64,000 bases of DNA from Phaeobacter italicus (GCF_001258055.1 NZ_CVRM01000011.1:62001-126000); one strand, 5' to 3'; numbered from the stretch's first letter, positions 27,833-36,814 are shown. Notes: generated from the sequence alone by a model not told the origin. Program-made: numbers and translations.

Positions 27833-28033
27833 ATGTCGGCACCTGACACCAATGTTGAACGCGAAGAAAAACGCCACAAGCCCGCCCTGTTGGGAATCCG
27901 CGGCGTGGTTGTCGCGGTCCTGGTGATGTTTGCGATTTTCCTCCTGTGGGTTTTCAACAAAGGCGGCGAGCAGGACGCCGTGGCGCCCCTGGATGTCCCC
28001 GCGCAAGCGGAAGTGAGCACCATTGGCAGCTGA
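27833..28033 (+). CDS. Small single-pass membrane protein, 66 residues
   Basis: The family is unknown to me. The layout is a short charged N-terminus (EREEKRHKP), one hydrophobic helix at about residues 20-43 (LLGIRGVVVAVLVMFAIFLLWVF), then a short acidic tail. The positive-inside rule suggests the N-terminus is cytoplasmic. A strong Shine-Dalgarno (AAAGGAG) six bases before the ATG and a clear terminator after the stop support a real, independently expressed gene. It is divergent from pepN and upstream of the glcB operator. Confidence 0.72.
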   Translation: MSAPDTNVEREEKRHKPALLGIRGVVVAVLVMFAIFLLWVFNKGGEQDAVAPLDVPAQAEVSTIGS

Positions 28034-28068
28034 CCTGTTCAGCACCATCAGAATTCCTCCCCGACTGG

Positions 28069-28095
28069 CCCGGCATTCATTTGCCGGGTTTTTTT
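28069..28095 (+). terminator. Terminator of the 66-residue membrane protein gene
   Basis: CCCGGCA (28069-28075) pairs with TGCCGGG (28082-28088) and is followed by seven T residues. Confidence 0.88.
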
Positions 28096-28177
28096 CTGTT
28101 CGTGGGATGGTTTAAGCCGGAATGAGCGCCATATCCGGAATATCTGTTTTGAATTTTTGAAGCTGTTTCGTGCAAAT

Positions 28178-28196
28178 TGGTAAACTAATATTACCA
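28178..28196. promoter_or_regulatory. TGGTAA-N7-TTACCA operator upstream of glcB
   Basis: A perfect six-base inverted repeat (TGGTAA at 28178-28183, TTACCA at 28191-28196) in an AT-rich leader about 70 bases before the glcB start. The TGGT...ACCA arms resemble sites bound by FadR-subfamily GntR regulators, the group to which GlcC belongs, but the spacing differs from the usual compact site. A second, imperfect dyad (CTTTTGG / CCAAAGG, 28217-28236) lies next to it. No regulator gene is adjacent. Confidence 0.5.
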
Positions 28197-28266
28197 GTGG
28201 CGTTGCCGATAGGAAACTTTTGGTGTATCCCAAAGGCGAAAACGCGCAAATGAGGAGGATCGCCCG

Positions 28267-30399
28267 ATGAGTGGCATGCAGGAACGTCATGGCATGAAGG
28301 TTGCCGATACGCTGGTGTCCTTTGTTGAGGACAAGGCACTGCCAGGAACCGGTGTCGATGCCGATGCGTTCTGGGCGGGGCTGTCCGGTCTGGTAAACGG
28401 CATGGGCGATGAAAATCGCGCGCTGCTGGAAAAACGCGCTGATCTGCAGGGGCGGATCGATGCCTGGCATGTCGCCAACAAGGGCAAGGCCCATGACGAG
28501 GCGGCGTATGAAGCGTTCCTGCGCGAGATTGGCTATCTGTTGTCCGAAGGGGATGACTTTGAGATCGAGACACAGAATGTCGATCCGGAAATTGCCAATG
28601 TGCCCGGCCCGCAGCTGGTGGTTCCGATCACCAATGCACGCTTTGCCCTGAATGCGGCCAATGCACGTTGGGGCAGCCTGTATGATGCGCTTTATGGCAC
28701 CGATGCGATGGGTGACCTGCCAGAAGGCAAAGGGTACGACGCGGCGCGCGGTGCTAGGGTGATTGCTTGGGGGCGTGGCTTCCTTGATCAGACCTTCCCG
28801 CTTGCAGAGGGGTCCTGGAACGATTGCACGGCTCTTAGGGTTGAAGGTGACGCGCTGGTTCCGGCGTTGAAGGATGCAGCGCAGTTTGCAGGCTACGACG
28901 GCGAGGCGAATGCGCCGACCAAGATCTTGCTGAAAAACAACGGTCTGCATGCTGTTGTTGTGATCGACAAGGCGGGCAACATCGGCAAGGGCGATCAGGC
29001 CGGGATCAACGATATCATTCTGGAATCCGCGCTTTCTACCATCATGGACTGCGAAGATTCCGTTGCTTGCGTCGACAGCGAAGACAAGGTGACCGCCTAT
29101 TCCAACTGGCTTGGCCTGATGAAGCGCGATCTGGCCGAAGAGGTCACCAAAGGTGGCGAAACCTTTACCCGCGTTCTGAACGAGGATCTGGCATTCAAGG
29201 CGCCAGACGGCTCTGGTCTGGTGCTCAAGGGGCGTTCGTTGCTGTTGGTGCGCAATGTCGGCCATTTGATGACCAACCCGGCTGTTCTGGACAGTGAAGG
29301 CCGTGAAGCTGGCGAGGGCTTCATGGATGCGATGATCACGGTTCTTTGCGCCATGCATGATCTCAAATCCGAAGGCGGCAACTCTGTGCACGGATCGGTC
29401 TATGTGGTTAAGCCCAAGATGCACGGCCCTGAAGAAGTGGCCTTTACCGACCGCATCTTTGACCATGTCGAGGACGCGCTGGGCCTGCCGCGGCACACGG
29501 TGAAGATCGGTATCATGGATGAAGAACGTCGCACCTCCGTGAACCTCAAGGAGTGTATCCGGGCTGCAAAGCACCGCGTGGCCTTTATCAATACGGGTTT
29601 CCTGGATCGCACCGGCGACGAAATCCATACCTCGATGGAAGCAGGGCCGATGATGCGCAAGGGCGAGATGAAAGCGACGCCCTGGATCGCCTCTTATGAG
29701 GATCGCAATGTGGACATCGGTCTGGCCTGTGGTCTCAAGGGGCGGGCGCAGATCGGCAAGGGCATGTGGGCGATGCCGGACCGCATGGGAGAGATGCTGG
29801 AGGCCAAGATCGGTCATCCGAAATCGGGCGCGACCTGTGCCTGGGTGCCGTCGCCGACCGCTGCGACGCTGCATGCCACGCACTATCACCGCATCAACGT
29901 GCATGACGTGCAGGATCAACTGAAGGCAGGCGGCGCGCGCGGTACCTTGGCGGACCTGCTGACCATTCCGGTGATGCAGGGGGAAAACCTCTCTGACGCA
30001 GATATCGCGCAGGAAATCGAAAACAACGCACAAGGCATCTTGGGCTATGTTGTGCGCTGGGTCGATCAGGGCGTGGGCTGTTCCAAAGTGCCGGATATCC
30101 ACAATGTCGGCCTGATGGAAGATCGGGCGACCTGCCGGATTTCCAGCCAGGCGCTTGCCAACTGGCTGCACCACGGGGTGGTGAGCGAGGAGCAGGTCAT
30201 GGCGGCAATGCAGAAGATGGCCGCCGTAGTGGACAAGCAGAACGAAGGCGACCCGGCCTATCGCCCGATGGCGCCCGGTTTTGACGGGGTTGCGTTCCAG
30301 GCGGCGTGCGATCTGGTGTTCCGTGGTCGCGTTCAGCCGTCGGGGTATACCGAGCCCGTGCTGCACGCCCGCCGACTGGAGCTGAAGGCGCAGAGCTGA
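28267..30399 (+). CDS. glcB: Malate synthase G
   Basis: Condenses glyoxylate with acetyl-CoA to malate, used in growth on glycolate, C2 compounds or their precursors. The 710-residue length is that of the monomeric G isoform rather than the roughly 530-residue A isoform. Recognisable blocks include [55 protein letters not shown], and [18 protein letters not shown] (active-site region). A C-terminal [19 protein letters not shown] closes the protein. GGAGG lies seven bases before the ATG. A transcription hairpin separates it from glcG, and a TGGTAA dyad operator lies upstream. Confidence 0.97.
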   Translation: MSGMQERHGMKVADTLVSFVEDKALPGTGVDADAFWAGLSGLVNGMGDENRALLEKRADLQGRIDAWHVANKGKAHDEAAYEAFLREIGYLLSEGDDFEIETQNVDPEIANVPGPQLVVPITNARFALNAANARWGSLYDALYGTDAMGDLPEGKGYDAARGARVIAWGRGFLDQTFPLAEGSWNDCTALRVEGDALVPALKDAAQFAGYDGEANAPTKILLKNNGLHAVVVIDKAGNIGKGDQAGINDIILESALSTIMDCEDSVACVDSEDKVTAYSNWLGLMKRDLAEEVTKGGETFTRVLNEDLAFKAPDGSGLVLKGRSLLLVRNVGHLMTNPAVLDSEGREAGEGFMDAMITVLCAMHDLKSEGGNSVHGSVYVVKPKMHGPEEVAFTDRIFDHVEDALGLPRHTVKIGIMDEERRTSVNLKECIRAAKHRVAFINTGFLDRTGDEIHTSMEAGPMMRKGEMKATPWIASYEDRNVDIGLACGLKGRAQIGKGMWAMPDRMGEMLEAKIGHPKSGATCAWVPSPTAATLHATHYHRINVHDVQDQLKAGGARGTLADLLTIPVMQGENLSDADIAQEIENNAQGILGYVVRWVDQGVGCSKVPDIHNVGLMEDRATCRISSQALANWLHHGVVSEEQVMAAMQKMAAVVDKQNEGDPAYRPMAPGFDGVAFQAACDLVFRGRVQPSGYTEPVLHARRLELKAQS

Positions 30400-30418
30400 G
30401 CATTGATTTGAGACCAAG

Positions 30419-30447
30419 AGGGCCGGGCAGAGTTGCCTGGCCCTTTT
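30419..30447 (+). terminator. Hairpin/attenuator between glcB and glcG
   Basis: GGGCCGGGCA / TGCCTGGCCC arms (one G-T pair) followed by TTTTT. It would end most glcB transcripts or reduce glcG expression relative to glcB. Confidence 0.8.
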
Positions 30448-30481
30448 TGCACATACGAAAGACCAATCAGGGAAGATCGAC

Positions 30482-30907
30482 ATGACTATTTCTTTGGAGC
30501 ATGCACGCACCATCATCGAAGCCACCCGCGCCAAGGGGCGTGAACTGGGGCTGAAGCCCCTGTCCGTCGTGGTCTTGGACGCTGGTGGCCATGTGCTGGC
30601 TTTTGAACGCGAAGACGGCGCTGCACCGGGGCGGTTTGCGATCGCTCAGGGCAAGGCCTATGGCTCTGTCATGCTGGGGATGGCGGGCTCGGCGCAGATG
30701 GCGCGGGCCGAGCAGCAGGCCTATTTCATGGCGGCGGTGAACGGCGTCTATGGCGGTCAGGGGGTGCCTGTTCCGGGCGGCGTTCTGGTGCGCGGCGAAG
30801 ACGGCGGTGTGATTGGTGCAGTTGGCGTGACCGGCGATACCTCGGACAATGACGCAGAGGCCGCGATGGCGGGGATTGCCGCTGCGGGGTTGAAGGGCGA
30901 GGCCTGA
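30482..30907 (+). CDS. glcG: GlcG/HbpS family protein
   Basis: A 141-residue member of the GlcG/HbpS (DUF336) family. GlcG is encoded in many glycolate-utilisation operons and HbpS homologues bind haem, but the biochemical role of GlcG is not settled. Family features are LSVVVLDAGGHVLAFERED, GRFAIAQGKAYGSVMLG, VPVPGGVLVRG, and a terminal IGAVGVTGDTSDNDAEAA. The close spacing to glcB on the same strand supports a glycolate/glyoxylate role. It has no obvious signal peptide. Confidence 0.88.
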   Translation: MTISLEHARTIIEATRAKGRELGLKPLSVVVLDAGGHVLAFEREDGAAPGRFAIAQGKAYGSVMLGMAGSAQMARAEQQAYFMAAVNGVYGGQGVPVPGGVLVRGEDGGVIGAVGVTGDTSDNDAEAAMAGIAAAGLKGEA

Positions 30908-30940
30908 TCTTTTCCGCGTCACCAAGCCGGGCGATCAAGC

Positions 30941-30980
30941 AGGGCAGGGGGAGATCATTGATCCCCTCTGCCCTTATCTT
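30941..30980 (+). terminator. Terminator of glcG
   Basis: A long hairpin with arms AGGGCAGGGGGA and TCCCCTCTGCCCT (one bulge), followed by the T-rich TATCTTTT. Confidence 0.7.
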
Positions 30981-31162
30981 TTGTGCCCCGGCCTGGTGGC
31001 TGGGGTGAAACCATCGGCAGCATCAGGGTTGTGAATTGCAACCCGGCGCGGGGACTGTAGGATGGCAGCAACCAGACATGTTGTCTGCGGCTCCCGCATG
31101 GGGGCGATTTTGTACAAGGTAGCGGGCGGCCCGGTCGCCAGCACCCAAAAGCAGAGGTCAAA

Positions 31163-31951
31163 ATGGTGCGACCCAAAGTCGGCATTATCGGCAATTCTTA
31201 TCTGATCAACGATGACTATCCCGCCCATGCGGGAGGAACCATGAACTCAGAGGCGGTGGCGGATGTGTCCGGCTGCATGCCCCTGCTGATCCCTTCGGAT
31301 CCACGGTTCCTGTCGGTGGAGGAGCTGCTTGAGACCTTTGATGGCTTCCTGCTCACAGGTGGTCGGCCCAACGTGCACCCCAACGAATACGGCGAATCCG
31401 CGACAGAGGCGCATGGCGCCTTTGACCGGGCGCGCGATGCCATCACCTTGCCATTGGTGCGGGCCTGCGTTGAGCGGGGGCAGCCGTTTCTGGGGATCTG
31501 CCGGGGCTTTCAGGAGGTCAACGTGGCGATGGGCGGGACGCTTTATCCGGAGATTCGGGATCTGCCCGGCCGGATGAACCACCGGATGCCACCGGACGGA
31601 ACGCTGGAAGAGAAATTCGCCATGCGCCACACCGTCAGCCTGACAGAGGGAGGGGTCTTTCACCAGCTGTTTGGCGCGCCCGAGGTGATGACGAATTCGC
31701 TGCATGGGCAGGGGATCAAAACACCGGGTGCGCGCATCGTGATCGACGGCACGGCCCCTGACAGCACGCCCGAAGCGATTTATGTCAAGGACGCGCCGGG
31801 CTTTACCCTGGCGGTTCAATGGCACCCGGAGTGGGACGCTGCAAACGACCCGGTGTCCCGGCCATTGTTCACCGCCTTCGGAGATGCGGTCCGCGACTGG
31901 GCCTCTGGCAGGCGTTCGCTACCGGCTGGCGGGGATCGTCAGATCGCCTGA
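31163..31951 (+). CDS. Gamma-glutamyl-gamma-aminobutyrate hydrolase family protein (peptidase C26, PuuD-like)
   Basis: A 262-residue class I glutamine-amidotransferase-fold hydrolase. The nucleophile is Cys113 in FLGICRGFQEVNVAMGG, and the catalytic His and Glu are in TLAVQWHPEW. The N-terminus PKVGIIGNSYLINDDYPAHAGG and the TGGRPNVHP loop are typical of PuuD-like enzymes, which cleave gamma-glutamyl amides such as gamma-glutamyl-GABA in putrescine degradation. No other puu genes are nearby, so the actual gamma-glutamyl substrate is open. The ATG is at 31163. A GNAT gene follows 24 bases after the stop, suggesting one transcript. Confidence 0.9.
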   Translation: MVRPKVGIIGNSYLINDDYPAHAGGTMNSEAVADVSGCMPLLIPSDPRFLSVEELLETFDGFLLTGGRPNVHPNEYGESATEAHGAFDRARDAITLPLVRACVERGQPFLGICRGFQEVNVAMGGTLYPEIRDLPGRMNHRMPPDGTLEEKFAMRHTVSLTEGGVFHQLFGAPEVMTNSLHGQGIKTPGARIVIDGTAPDSTPEAIYVKDAPGFTLAVQWHPEWDAANDPVSRPLFTAFGDAVRDWASGRRSLPAGGDRQIA

Positions 31952-31975
31952 ACCTTTGGCCTGTGAGGGTGTGTT

Positions 31976-32482
31976 ATGTCTGATGCCGCGAAGGGGCGCT
32001 TGCGGGCGGCGGATCCATCTGATGCTGCGGCGCTGGCGCGGGTGTTTTTCCGGGCAATCCACATCGGCGCAGCCTCTGCCTATGACGACGCGCAACGCAA
32101 CGCCTGGTGCCCGGCCATGCCGCCGACCGAGAGATTTGAAGACCGATTGCGCGATGGCCGCCGGACGTGGGTCTGGGTGGTGCCGATCAACGGCGAAGAG
32201 CAGCCCGTGGCCTTTATTGACCTGCAGTCCAAGGGGGATGGGCTGGGCCATATTGATATGCTGTTTTGTGATCCGGATGTCGCGGGGCAGGGGATTGCAG
32301 GCAGGCTGTTTACCTATCTGGAGCAATTCGCGCGCGAGCTGCGGCTGACGTGTCTGCGGGTGGAGGCCAGTGAACTGGCCGCGCCGCTGTTCAAATCACG
32401 CGGCTTTGCTGTGCTGGAGCGCCAGGATATCCGCCGCAACGATGTGACTTTGCACAACTACCGGATGGAAAAACACCTGTGA
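31976..32482 (+). CDS. GNAT family N-acetyltransferase
   Basis: A 168-residue GCN5-related acetyltransferase. The acetyl-CoA pyrophosphate loop (motif A) is readable as DMLFCDPDVAGQGIAGRLFTYLEQFA, with Q-x-x-G-x-G/A spacing. Motif B follows as LRVEASELAAPLFKSRGFAVLERQD. The substrate is unknown. It is co-oriented with and 24 bases downstream of the C26 hydrolase gene. A strong bidirectional terminator follows. Confidence 0.88.
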   Translation: MSDAAKGRLRAADPSDAAALARVFFRAIHIGAASAYDDAQRNAWCPAMPPTERFEDRLRDGRRTWVWVVPINGEEQPVAFIDLQSKGDGLGHIDMLFCDPDVAGQGIAGRLFTYLEQFARELRLTCLRVEASELAAPLFKSRGFAVLERQDIRRNDVTLHNYRMEKHL

Positions 32483-32492
32483 TGGCGGGATG

Positions 32493-32522
32493 AAACAGGC
32501 GTCCTGGTTTGAACGCCTGTTT
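32493..32522. terminator. Bidirectional terminator between GNAT gene (+) and iorB (-)
   Basis: A perfect 10-bp stem, AAACAGGCGT (32493-32502) with ACGCCTGTTT (32513-32522). The A/T-ended arms serve both convergent genes. Confidence 0.8.
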
Positions 32523-32544
32523 GCTGTTGAGACGGCCGGTGCCC

Positions 32545-34785
32545 TCAGATGAACAGATCGAAATCGTGCATCAGCGGCAGCTGTCGTGCCCGTCGGCCCG
32601 TCAGGTCAAAGATCGCATTGGCCAGCGCCGGGGCGGCTGGCGGGGTGCCGGGTTCGCCCGCACCGCCCATATGCGGCTGGTTCTCCAGCAGGGCGACCTC
32701 TACCTTTGGCATGGTGTGCATGCGCAGGGCGTCATAGTCGGGGAAATTCTGCTGCTCGACTGCGCCACCTTGAAAGGTGATTTCGCCAAAACAGGCGGCG
32801 GACAGGCCATAGACCATACCGCCAAACATCTGGGCGCGGGTGTTTTGGGGGTCGATGACACGTCCCAGATCGGCGGCGATCCATGCGTTGGTCATACGGA
32901 TCTGTCCGTCCTGGTTGGCCACTTCGATGACCTGCGCAACCGGTGTGCCAAAACTGTAGGCAAGGGCGACACCGCGACCGATGCCGTCTGCTGTCTTGCC
33001 GGTCCAGCCAGACATGTCGCGGACGGTTTCCAGCACTTTGGCTGCAGGCTCCCATTCGGGGTGGGCCAGCTCCAGCCGGAACTCCAACGGATCGCGACCC
33101 GCGGCATGGGCCATCTCGTCGATGATGCAATCGGAGAAGAACCCGTTGAACGACGCCCCGACCGAGCGCCAGAAACCAACCGGGATCATCGGTTTGGCCA
33201 GATAGCCCTCTACCCGAAAATTCGGGATGGCCAGCGGCTGGTTAAAGGCCGCGTCCACATGGCCCTTGTCCGGGCCGGTCATCGGCAGGCCCAGCATCCG
33301 GCCTGCGCCCTCAACTGTGGTGGATTGGGCGGCGATCTTGCCGTGGACCATGACAGCATTGCCGTCCTTTACCGCAGCCCGGTAACGCGCGATGGCGCCG
33401 GGGCGGTAGAAGTCATGGGACATGTCCTCTTCGCGGCTCCACGTTAGCTGCACCGGGGTGCCCGGCATTTGCAGGGCAATCTGAACCGCGCGGTCTGTAT
33501 AGTCGGTTTCAATCCGCCGCCCAAATCCACCGCCCAGATAGGTGGTGTTCACCTCCACCGCGTCTTTTTCCAGACCGGCGAGCTCTGCTGCGTTTTTCTG
33601 CACCACGGTCGGGCCCTGGTTCGGCGCCCAGATCTGCAGGCCGTCCCCGGTGTAAAGCGCGGTTGCGTTCATCGGCTCCATCGTGGCGTGGGCGAGGTAC
33701 GGCAGGCGGTATTCAGCCTCGATCACGGTTGCGCCGTCAGGCAGCGTGTCCACATCGCCGTCATCGCGCATGGTGGAGTTGGGCGCATTGCCAAAACTGC
33801 GGGCGATTTCATCAAAGATCGCGTCGGTCGTTTCGGGGTAGGGGGCGGGATCCCAGGTGACGTCAATTGCATCCACGGCCTGCTGGGCAAGCCATGTATT
33901 GGTGGCCACAACCGCAACGGCATCGCCAAGATCGAGGATCTTTTCGACACCGGCCATCCCCTCGGCCGCGCTGGCGTCAAAGGCGGTTTTGCCGACACCG
34001 AAATGGGGGCTTTGCTTGATGGCTGCGAATTTCATGCCGGGCAGGCGAACGTCGACGCCGAACTCTGCAGTGCCTGTGGATTTGGCCACCATATCGATGC
34101 GTGGCACGTCCTTGCCGATCAGACGCCAGCTGGAGGCGGGGCGCAGGCCTGTTTCCACCGGTTCGATCATCGCGGCGGCAGCGGCAAGGGTGCTGTAGGA
34201 CAGGCGCGTGCCATCCGGGGCGACGACATGGCCGTCCTCGGTTTTCAGTTGGTCGCGGCTGACACCAAGCTGATCTGCCGCCGCCTGCTTGAGCGTTTCG
34301 CGGGCACTGGCGCCTGCCTGGCGCATCCGATCAAACCCGTCACGCATGGAAGACGAGCCGCCGGTGACCTGCAGGTCGAGAAACTTGGACATATGGCCAA
34401 CGATTTCCCCCAGAGAGTGCTGGAAATCTGAGGCATCATAGCCGCGACCGGGCAGGGCTTCGGACATCATGGCGCTGTTGTAATAGGCCTTGGCTGCGGG
34501 GCCGTGCAGGACCGAGACCTTGGCTGGATCGACGTCCAGTTCCTCGGCGATCAGGCTTGCCCAGGAGGATTTCACCCCCTGTCCCATCTCGGCCCGTGGC
34601 GCAATCAGGGTGACACCGGATTGATCGACAAAGACAAAGGGGTTCAGCACCGCGCGCCCATCTTTTTCCTCAAGCGGATTGGGGGCGGGTTGATGGTATT
34701 TGTAGGTGCCAAAGGCGACGCCGCCAACAATGGCAGCAGAGCCGATGAGAAAGCTGCGGCGGGCGATCTTGCGAATGCTGGCCAT
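32545..34785 (-). CDS. Tat-exported molybdopterin-binding hydroxylase, large subunit (IorB / xanthine-dehydrogenase family)
   Basis: A 746-residue molybdenum hydroxylase subunit similar to isoquinoline 1-oxidoreductase beta and to membrane-associated aldehyde dehydrogenases. The N-terminus KIARRSFLIGSAAIVGGVAFG is a twin-arginine signal, so the folded cofactor-loaded enzyme is probably exported to the periplasm. Mo-cofactor-contacting regions include PRAEMGQGVKSSW, YLGGGFGRRIETDY, MEPMNATALY, and GAGEPGTPPAAPALANAIFDLTG with the catalytic Glu. It lies four bases downstream of the [2Fe-2S] subunit gene. The substrate (N-heteroaromatic or aldehyde) cannot be read from sequence. The electron acceptor, usually a cytochrome c, is not encoded nearby. 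Confidence 0.9.
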   Translation of the reverse strand: MASIRKIARRSFLIGSAAIVGGVAFGTYKYHQPAPNPLEEKDGRAVLNPFVFVDQSGVTLIAPRAEMGQGVKSSWASLIAEELDVDPAKVSVLHGPAAKAYYNSAMMSEALPGRGYDASDFQHSLGEIVGHMSKFLDLQVTGGSSSMRDGFDRMRQAGASARETLKQAAADQLGVSRDQLKTEDGHVVAPDGTRLSYSTLAAAAAMIEPVETGLRPASSWRLIGKDVPRIDMVAKSTGTAEFGVDVRLPGMKFAAIKQSPHFGVGKTAFDASAAEGMAGVEKILDLGDAVAVVATNTWLAQQAVDAIDVTWDPAPYPETTDAIFDEIARSFGNAPNSTMRDDGDVDTLPDGATVIEAEYRLPYLAHATMEPMNATALYTGDGLQIWAPNQGPTVVQKNAAELAGLEKDAVEVNTTYLGGGFGRRIETDYTDRAVQIALQMPGTPVQLTWSREEDMSHDFYRPGAIARYRAAVKDGNAVMVHGKIAAQSTTVEGAGRMLGLPMTGPDKGHVDAAFNQPLAIPNFRVEGYLAKPMIPVGFWRSVGASFNGFFSDCIIDEMAHAAGRDPLEFRLELAHPEWEPAAKVLETVRDMSGWTGKTADGIGRGVALAYSFGTPVAQVIEVANQDGQIRMTNAWIAADLGRVIDPQNTRAQMFGGMVYGLSAACFGEITFQGGAVEQQNFPDYDALRMHTMPKVEVALLENQPHMGGAGEPGTPPAAPALANAIFDLTGRRARQLPLMHDFDLFI

Positions 34786-34788
34786 GAC

Positions 34789-35253
34789 TCAGGCCTCCTT
34801 CATCATCTTGGCGGCGTCGTGGATGGCGGCGCGGATACGGGGATAGGTCCCGCAGCGGCACAGGTTGCCCTGCATCGCCTCGTCGATTTCCGCGTCACTG
34901 GGAGAGGGGTTTTCTGCCAGGAGGCTCGCGGCCTGCATGATCTGACCGGACTGGCAGTACCCACATTGCGCCACCTGATTGGCCACCCAGGCCTGTTGTA
35001 CGGCGGCCATTGTGTCGGGGGTGCCGATCCCTTCGATGGTGGTGACGTCGCCCCACACATCGGACAATGCCACCTGACAAGAGCGAACCGCCTCGCCATC
35101 GATATGCACTGTACAGGCACCGCAGGCCGCAACGCCGCAGCCGAATTTTGTCCCGGTCAGGCCGACTTCATCGCGCAGAACCCACAGGAGCGGTACGTCG
35201 TCTGGCAGATCAACCTGATGTGTGATCCCGTTGATGCGGAGGGTCGTGGACAT
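34789..35253 (-). CDS. [2Fe-2S] subunit of the molybdenum hydroxylase (IorA-like)
   Basis: A 154-residue electron-transfer subunit. The N-terminal plant-ferredoxin-like cluster site reads [17 protein letters not shown] with a later Cys in RSCQVAL. The C-terminal helical domain holds the second cluster: CGYCQSGQ and [10 protein letters not shown]. It has no signal of its own and is expected to hitch-hike through Tat with the large subunit. It is the first gene of the (-) unit and lies opposite a TetR regulator. Confidence 0.94.
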   Translation of the reverse strand: MSTTLRINGITHQVDLPDDVPLLWVLRDEVGLTGTKFGCGVAACGACTVHIDGEAVRSCQVALSDVWGDVTTIEGIGTPDTMAAVQQAWVANQVAQCGYCQSGQIMQAASLLAENPSPSDAEIDEAMQGNLCRCGTYPRIRAAIHDAAKMMKEA

Positions 35254-35286
35254 GCTGTGTCCTTTCTGTGCTGGCTGCAGGGCTTT

Positions 35287-35346
35287 CTGACAAAATGGGG
35301 TTAAACTGTCAGGGTGTCAATTGACAAATTTCGCCCCAACTGTCAG
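35287..35346. promoter_or_regulatory. TGTCA-box operator array between iorA-like and tetR genes
   Basis: Five TGTCA/TGACA half-sites lie within 60 bases (35288, 35307, 35315, 35322, 35341). They include a perfect 12-bp palindrome TGTCAATTGACA (35315-35326), an inverted pair CTGACA/TGTCAG (35287-35292 and 35307-35312), and an exact direct repeat AACTGTCAG at 35304 and 35338. Its position between divergent genes fits autoregulation by the TetR protein and control of the hydroxylase. Confidence 0.7.
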
Positions 35347-35355
35347 AAGCAGGTC

Positions 35356-35937
35356 ATGGACATGCCGCAGATAGATCCCAAACAGCGCAACATTCTGGAA
35401 TCCGCCTGGGCGGCCTTTTCGACCTATGGGTTTCGCAAGACGTCAATGGACGACATTGCCAAACGGGCAGGGATGTCGCGGCCTGCGGTCTATCTGCATT
35501 TCAAGAACAAGACCGCGATCCTCAAGGCGCTGATTGATGCCTATTACGCGGATACCTCGGAGGCGGTCCGTTCCGCACTGATTGCCGAAGGCCCGATAGA
35601 GAGCAGGATCCTGTCAGCCTTCGAGGCCCAGGGCGGGGCGGCGATGGAGGCAATGCTGAGCACGCCGCATGGAATGGAGACACTGGAGGCGAGCCTGAGC
35701 ACCGCAGCCGACCACATCGAAGCAGGCGAAGCGCTGTTGCGTGCGGTCTATGCCGAATGGCTGGAAGAGATGGATCGTGCAGCTGCCGTGCGGCTGCCGG
35801 GTCCGCCAGCAGAGGTCGCGCGCGCCTTTTGCAGCGCGATGAAGGGGGTAAAGCATACCTCGCCCGATTATGCTGCCTACCGTGCGGGCGTGCGGCAGCT
35901 CGCGCTGTTGGTCGCCGCTGCACTGGTCCCGCGATAG
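35356..35937 (+). CDS. TetR/AcrR family transcriptional regulator
   Basis: A 193-residue TetR-type regulator. The N-terminal helix-turn-helix is classic: ILESAWAAFSTYGFRKTSMDDIAKRAGMSRPAVYLHFKNKTAILKAL. The ligand-binding C-terminal domain is not recognisable beyond being helical. The ATG at 35356 (AGCAGG upstream) is chosen because the longer frame would begin inside the operator palindrome. Divergence from the molybdenum hydroxylase genes, with a dense TGTCA-box array between them, makes these genes its likely target. Confidence 0.9.
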   Translation: MDMPQIDPKQRNILESAWAAFSTYGFRKTSMDDIAKRAGMSRPAVYLHFKNKTAILKALIDAYYADTSEAVRSALIAEGPIESRILSAFEAQGGAAMEAMLSTPHGMETLEASLSTAADHIEAGEALLRAVYAEWLEEMDRAAAVRLPGPPAEVARAFCSAMKGVKHTSPDYAAYRAGVRQLALLVAAALVPR

Positions 35938-35941
35938 GGCT

Positions 35942-35964
35942 GGCAGGCCATGATTTGGCCTGCC
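35942..35964. terminator. Hairpin between convergent tetR and kynA
   Basis: A perfect 9-bp stem, GGCAGGCCA (35942-35950) with TGGCCTGCC (35956-35964), lies in the 43-base gap between two convergent genes. Confidence 0.65.
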
Positions 35965-35980
35965 GCTTATTGGCTCTGCG

Positions 35981-36814
35981 TCAGAGCGAGGTGCGCAGGT
36001 GCCAGAGTTCGGGGAACAGTTCCACCTCCAGCATCCGTTTCAGATAGCTGACCCCACCGGTGCCGCCGGTGCCGCGTTTGAATCCGATCACCCGTTCTAC
36101 CGTGGTCACGTGGTTGAAGCGCCAGCGGCGGAAGTAGTCCTCGAAATCCACCAGCTTTTCGGCCAGTTCGTAAAGATCCCAATGCGCCTCGGTGTTGCGG
36201 TAGACCTCGCTCCAGGCGGCTTCGACCGCGGGGTGGGGCGTGTAGGCCTCTGACAGATCACGGTTCAGCACCTCGGCGGGCAGATCAAACCGCTTGGCCA
36301 AGCTGCGCAAGGCCACATCATAAAGCGATGGCTGGCTCAGCTCTTCCTCCAGCAAGGCGAGAATGTCGGGGCGGTGCGCATGGGGGCGCAGCATGGCCTT
36401 GTTGCGATTGCCCAGCATGAACTCGATCTGGCGGTACTGATGCGACTGAAAGCCAGAGCTTTGGCCCAGCTCATCCCGAAAGGCGGTGTAGTCCGAGGGC
36501 GTCATGGTGCGCAGCACGTCCCAGGCGGAGTTCAGTTGCTCAAAGATGCGGGCAACACGGGCGAGCATCTTGAAGGCCTCGTGTGGTTTGTCCTCCAGCA
36601 AGCGGCTGCGCGCGGCGGTCAACTCGTGGATGGCGAGGCGCATCCACAATTCAGAGGTCTGATGCTGGATGATGAACAGCATCTCGTCATGGGTGTTGGT
36701 CCAGGTTTTCTGCGCGTTCAGCAGCGTGTCGAGCGACAGGTAGTCGCCATAGGACATGCGCCCGTCAAACGACATCTGCGCGCCTTCCTTGGCGGGATCA
36801 TAAGGGGTGGACAT
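35981..36814 (-). CDS. kynA: Tryptophan 2,3-dioxygenase
   Basis: A haem dioxygenase that opens the indole ring of tryptophan to N-formylkynurenine, the first step of the kynurenine pathway. The 277 residues carry [19 protein letters not shown] (substrate pocket), ESHQ-like [18 protein letters not shown], and the proximal haem His region [33 protein letters not shown] lies seven bases before the ATG. kynU is upstream on the same strand with a 157-base gap. No kynurenine formamidase (kynB) is present in the window. Confidence 0.96.
   Translation of the reverse strand: MSTPYDPAKEGAQMSFDGRMSYGDYLSLDTLLNAQKTWTNTHDEMLFIIQHQTSELWMRLAIHELTAARSRLLEDKPHEAFKMLARVARIFEQLNSAWDVLRTMTPSDYTAFRDELGQSSGFQSHQYRQIEFMLGNRNKAMLRPHAHRPDILALLEEELSQPSLYDVALRSLAKRFDLPAEVLNRDLSEAYTPHPAVEAAWSEVYRNTEAHWDLYELAEKLVDFEDYFRRWRFNHVTTVERVIGFKRGTGGTGGVSYLKRMLEVELFPELWHLRTSL

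Noticed and set aside
28048-30534. 828-residue open frame on (-) across malate synthase
   Set aside because: Long only because GC-rich codon use removes stops from the antisense frame; the sense strand carries an unmistakable malate synthase G.
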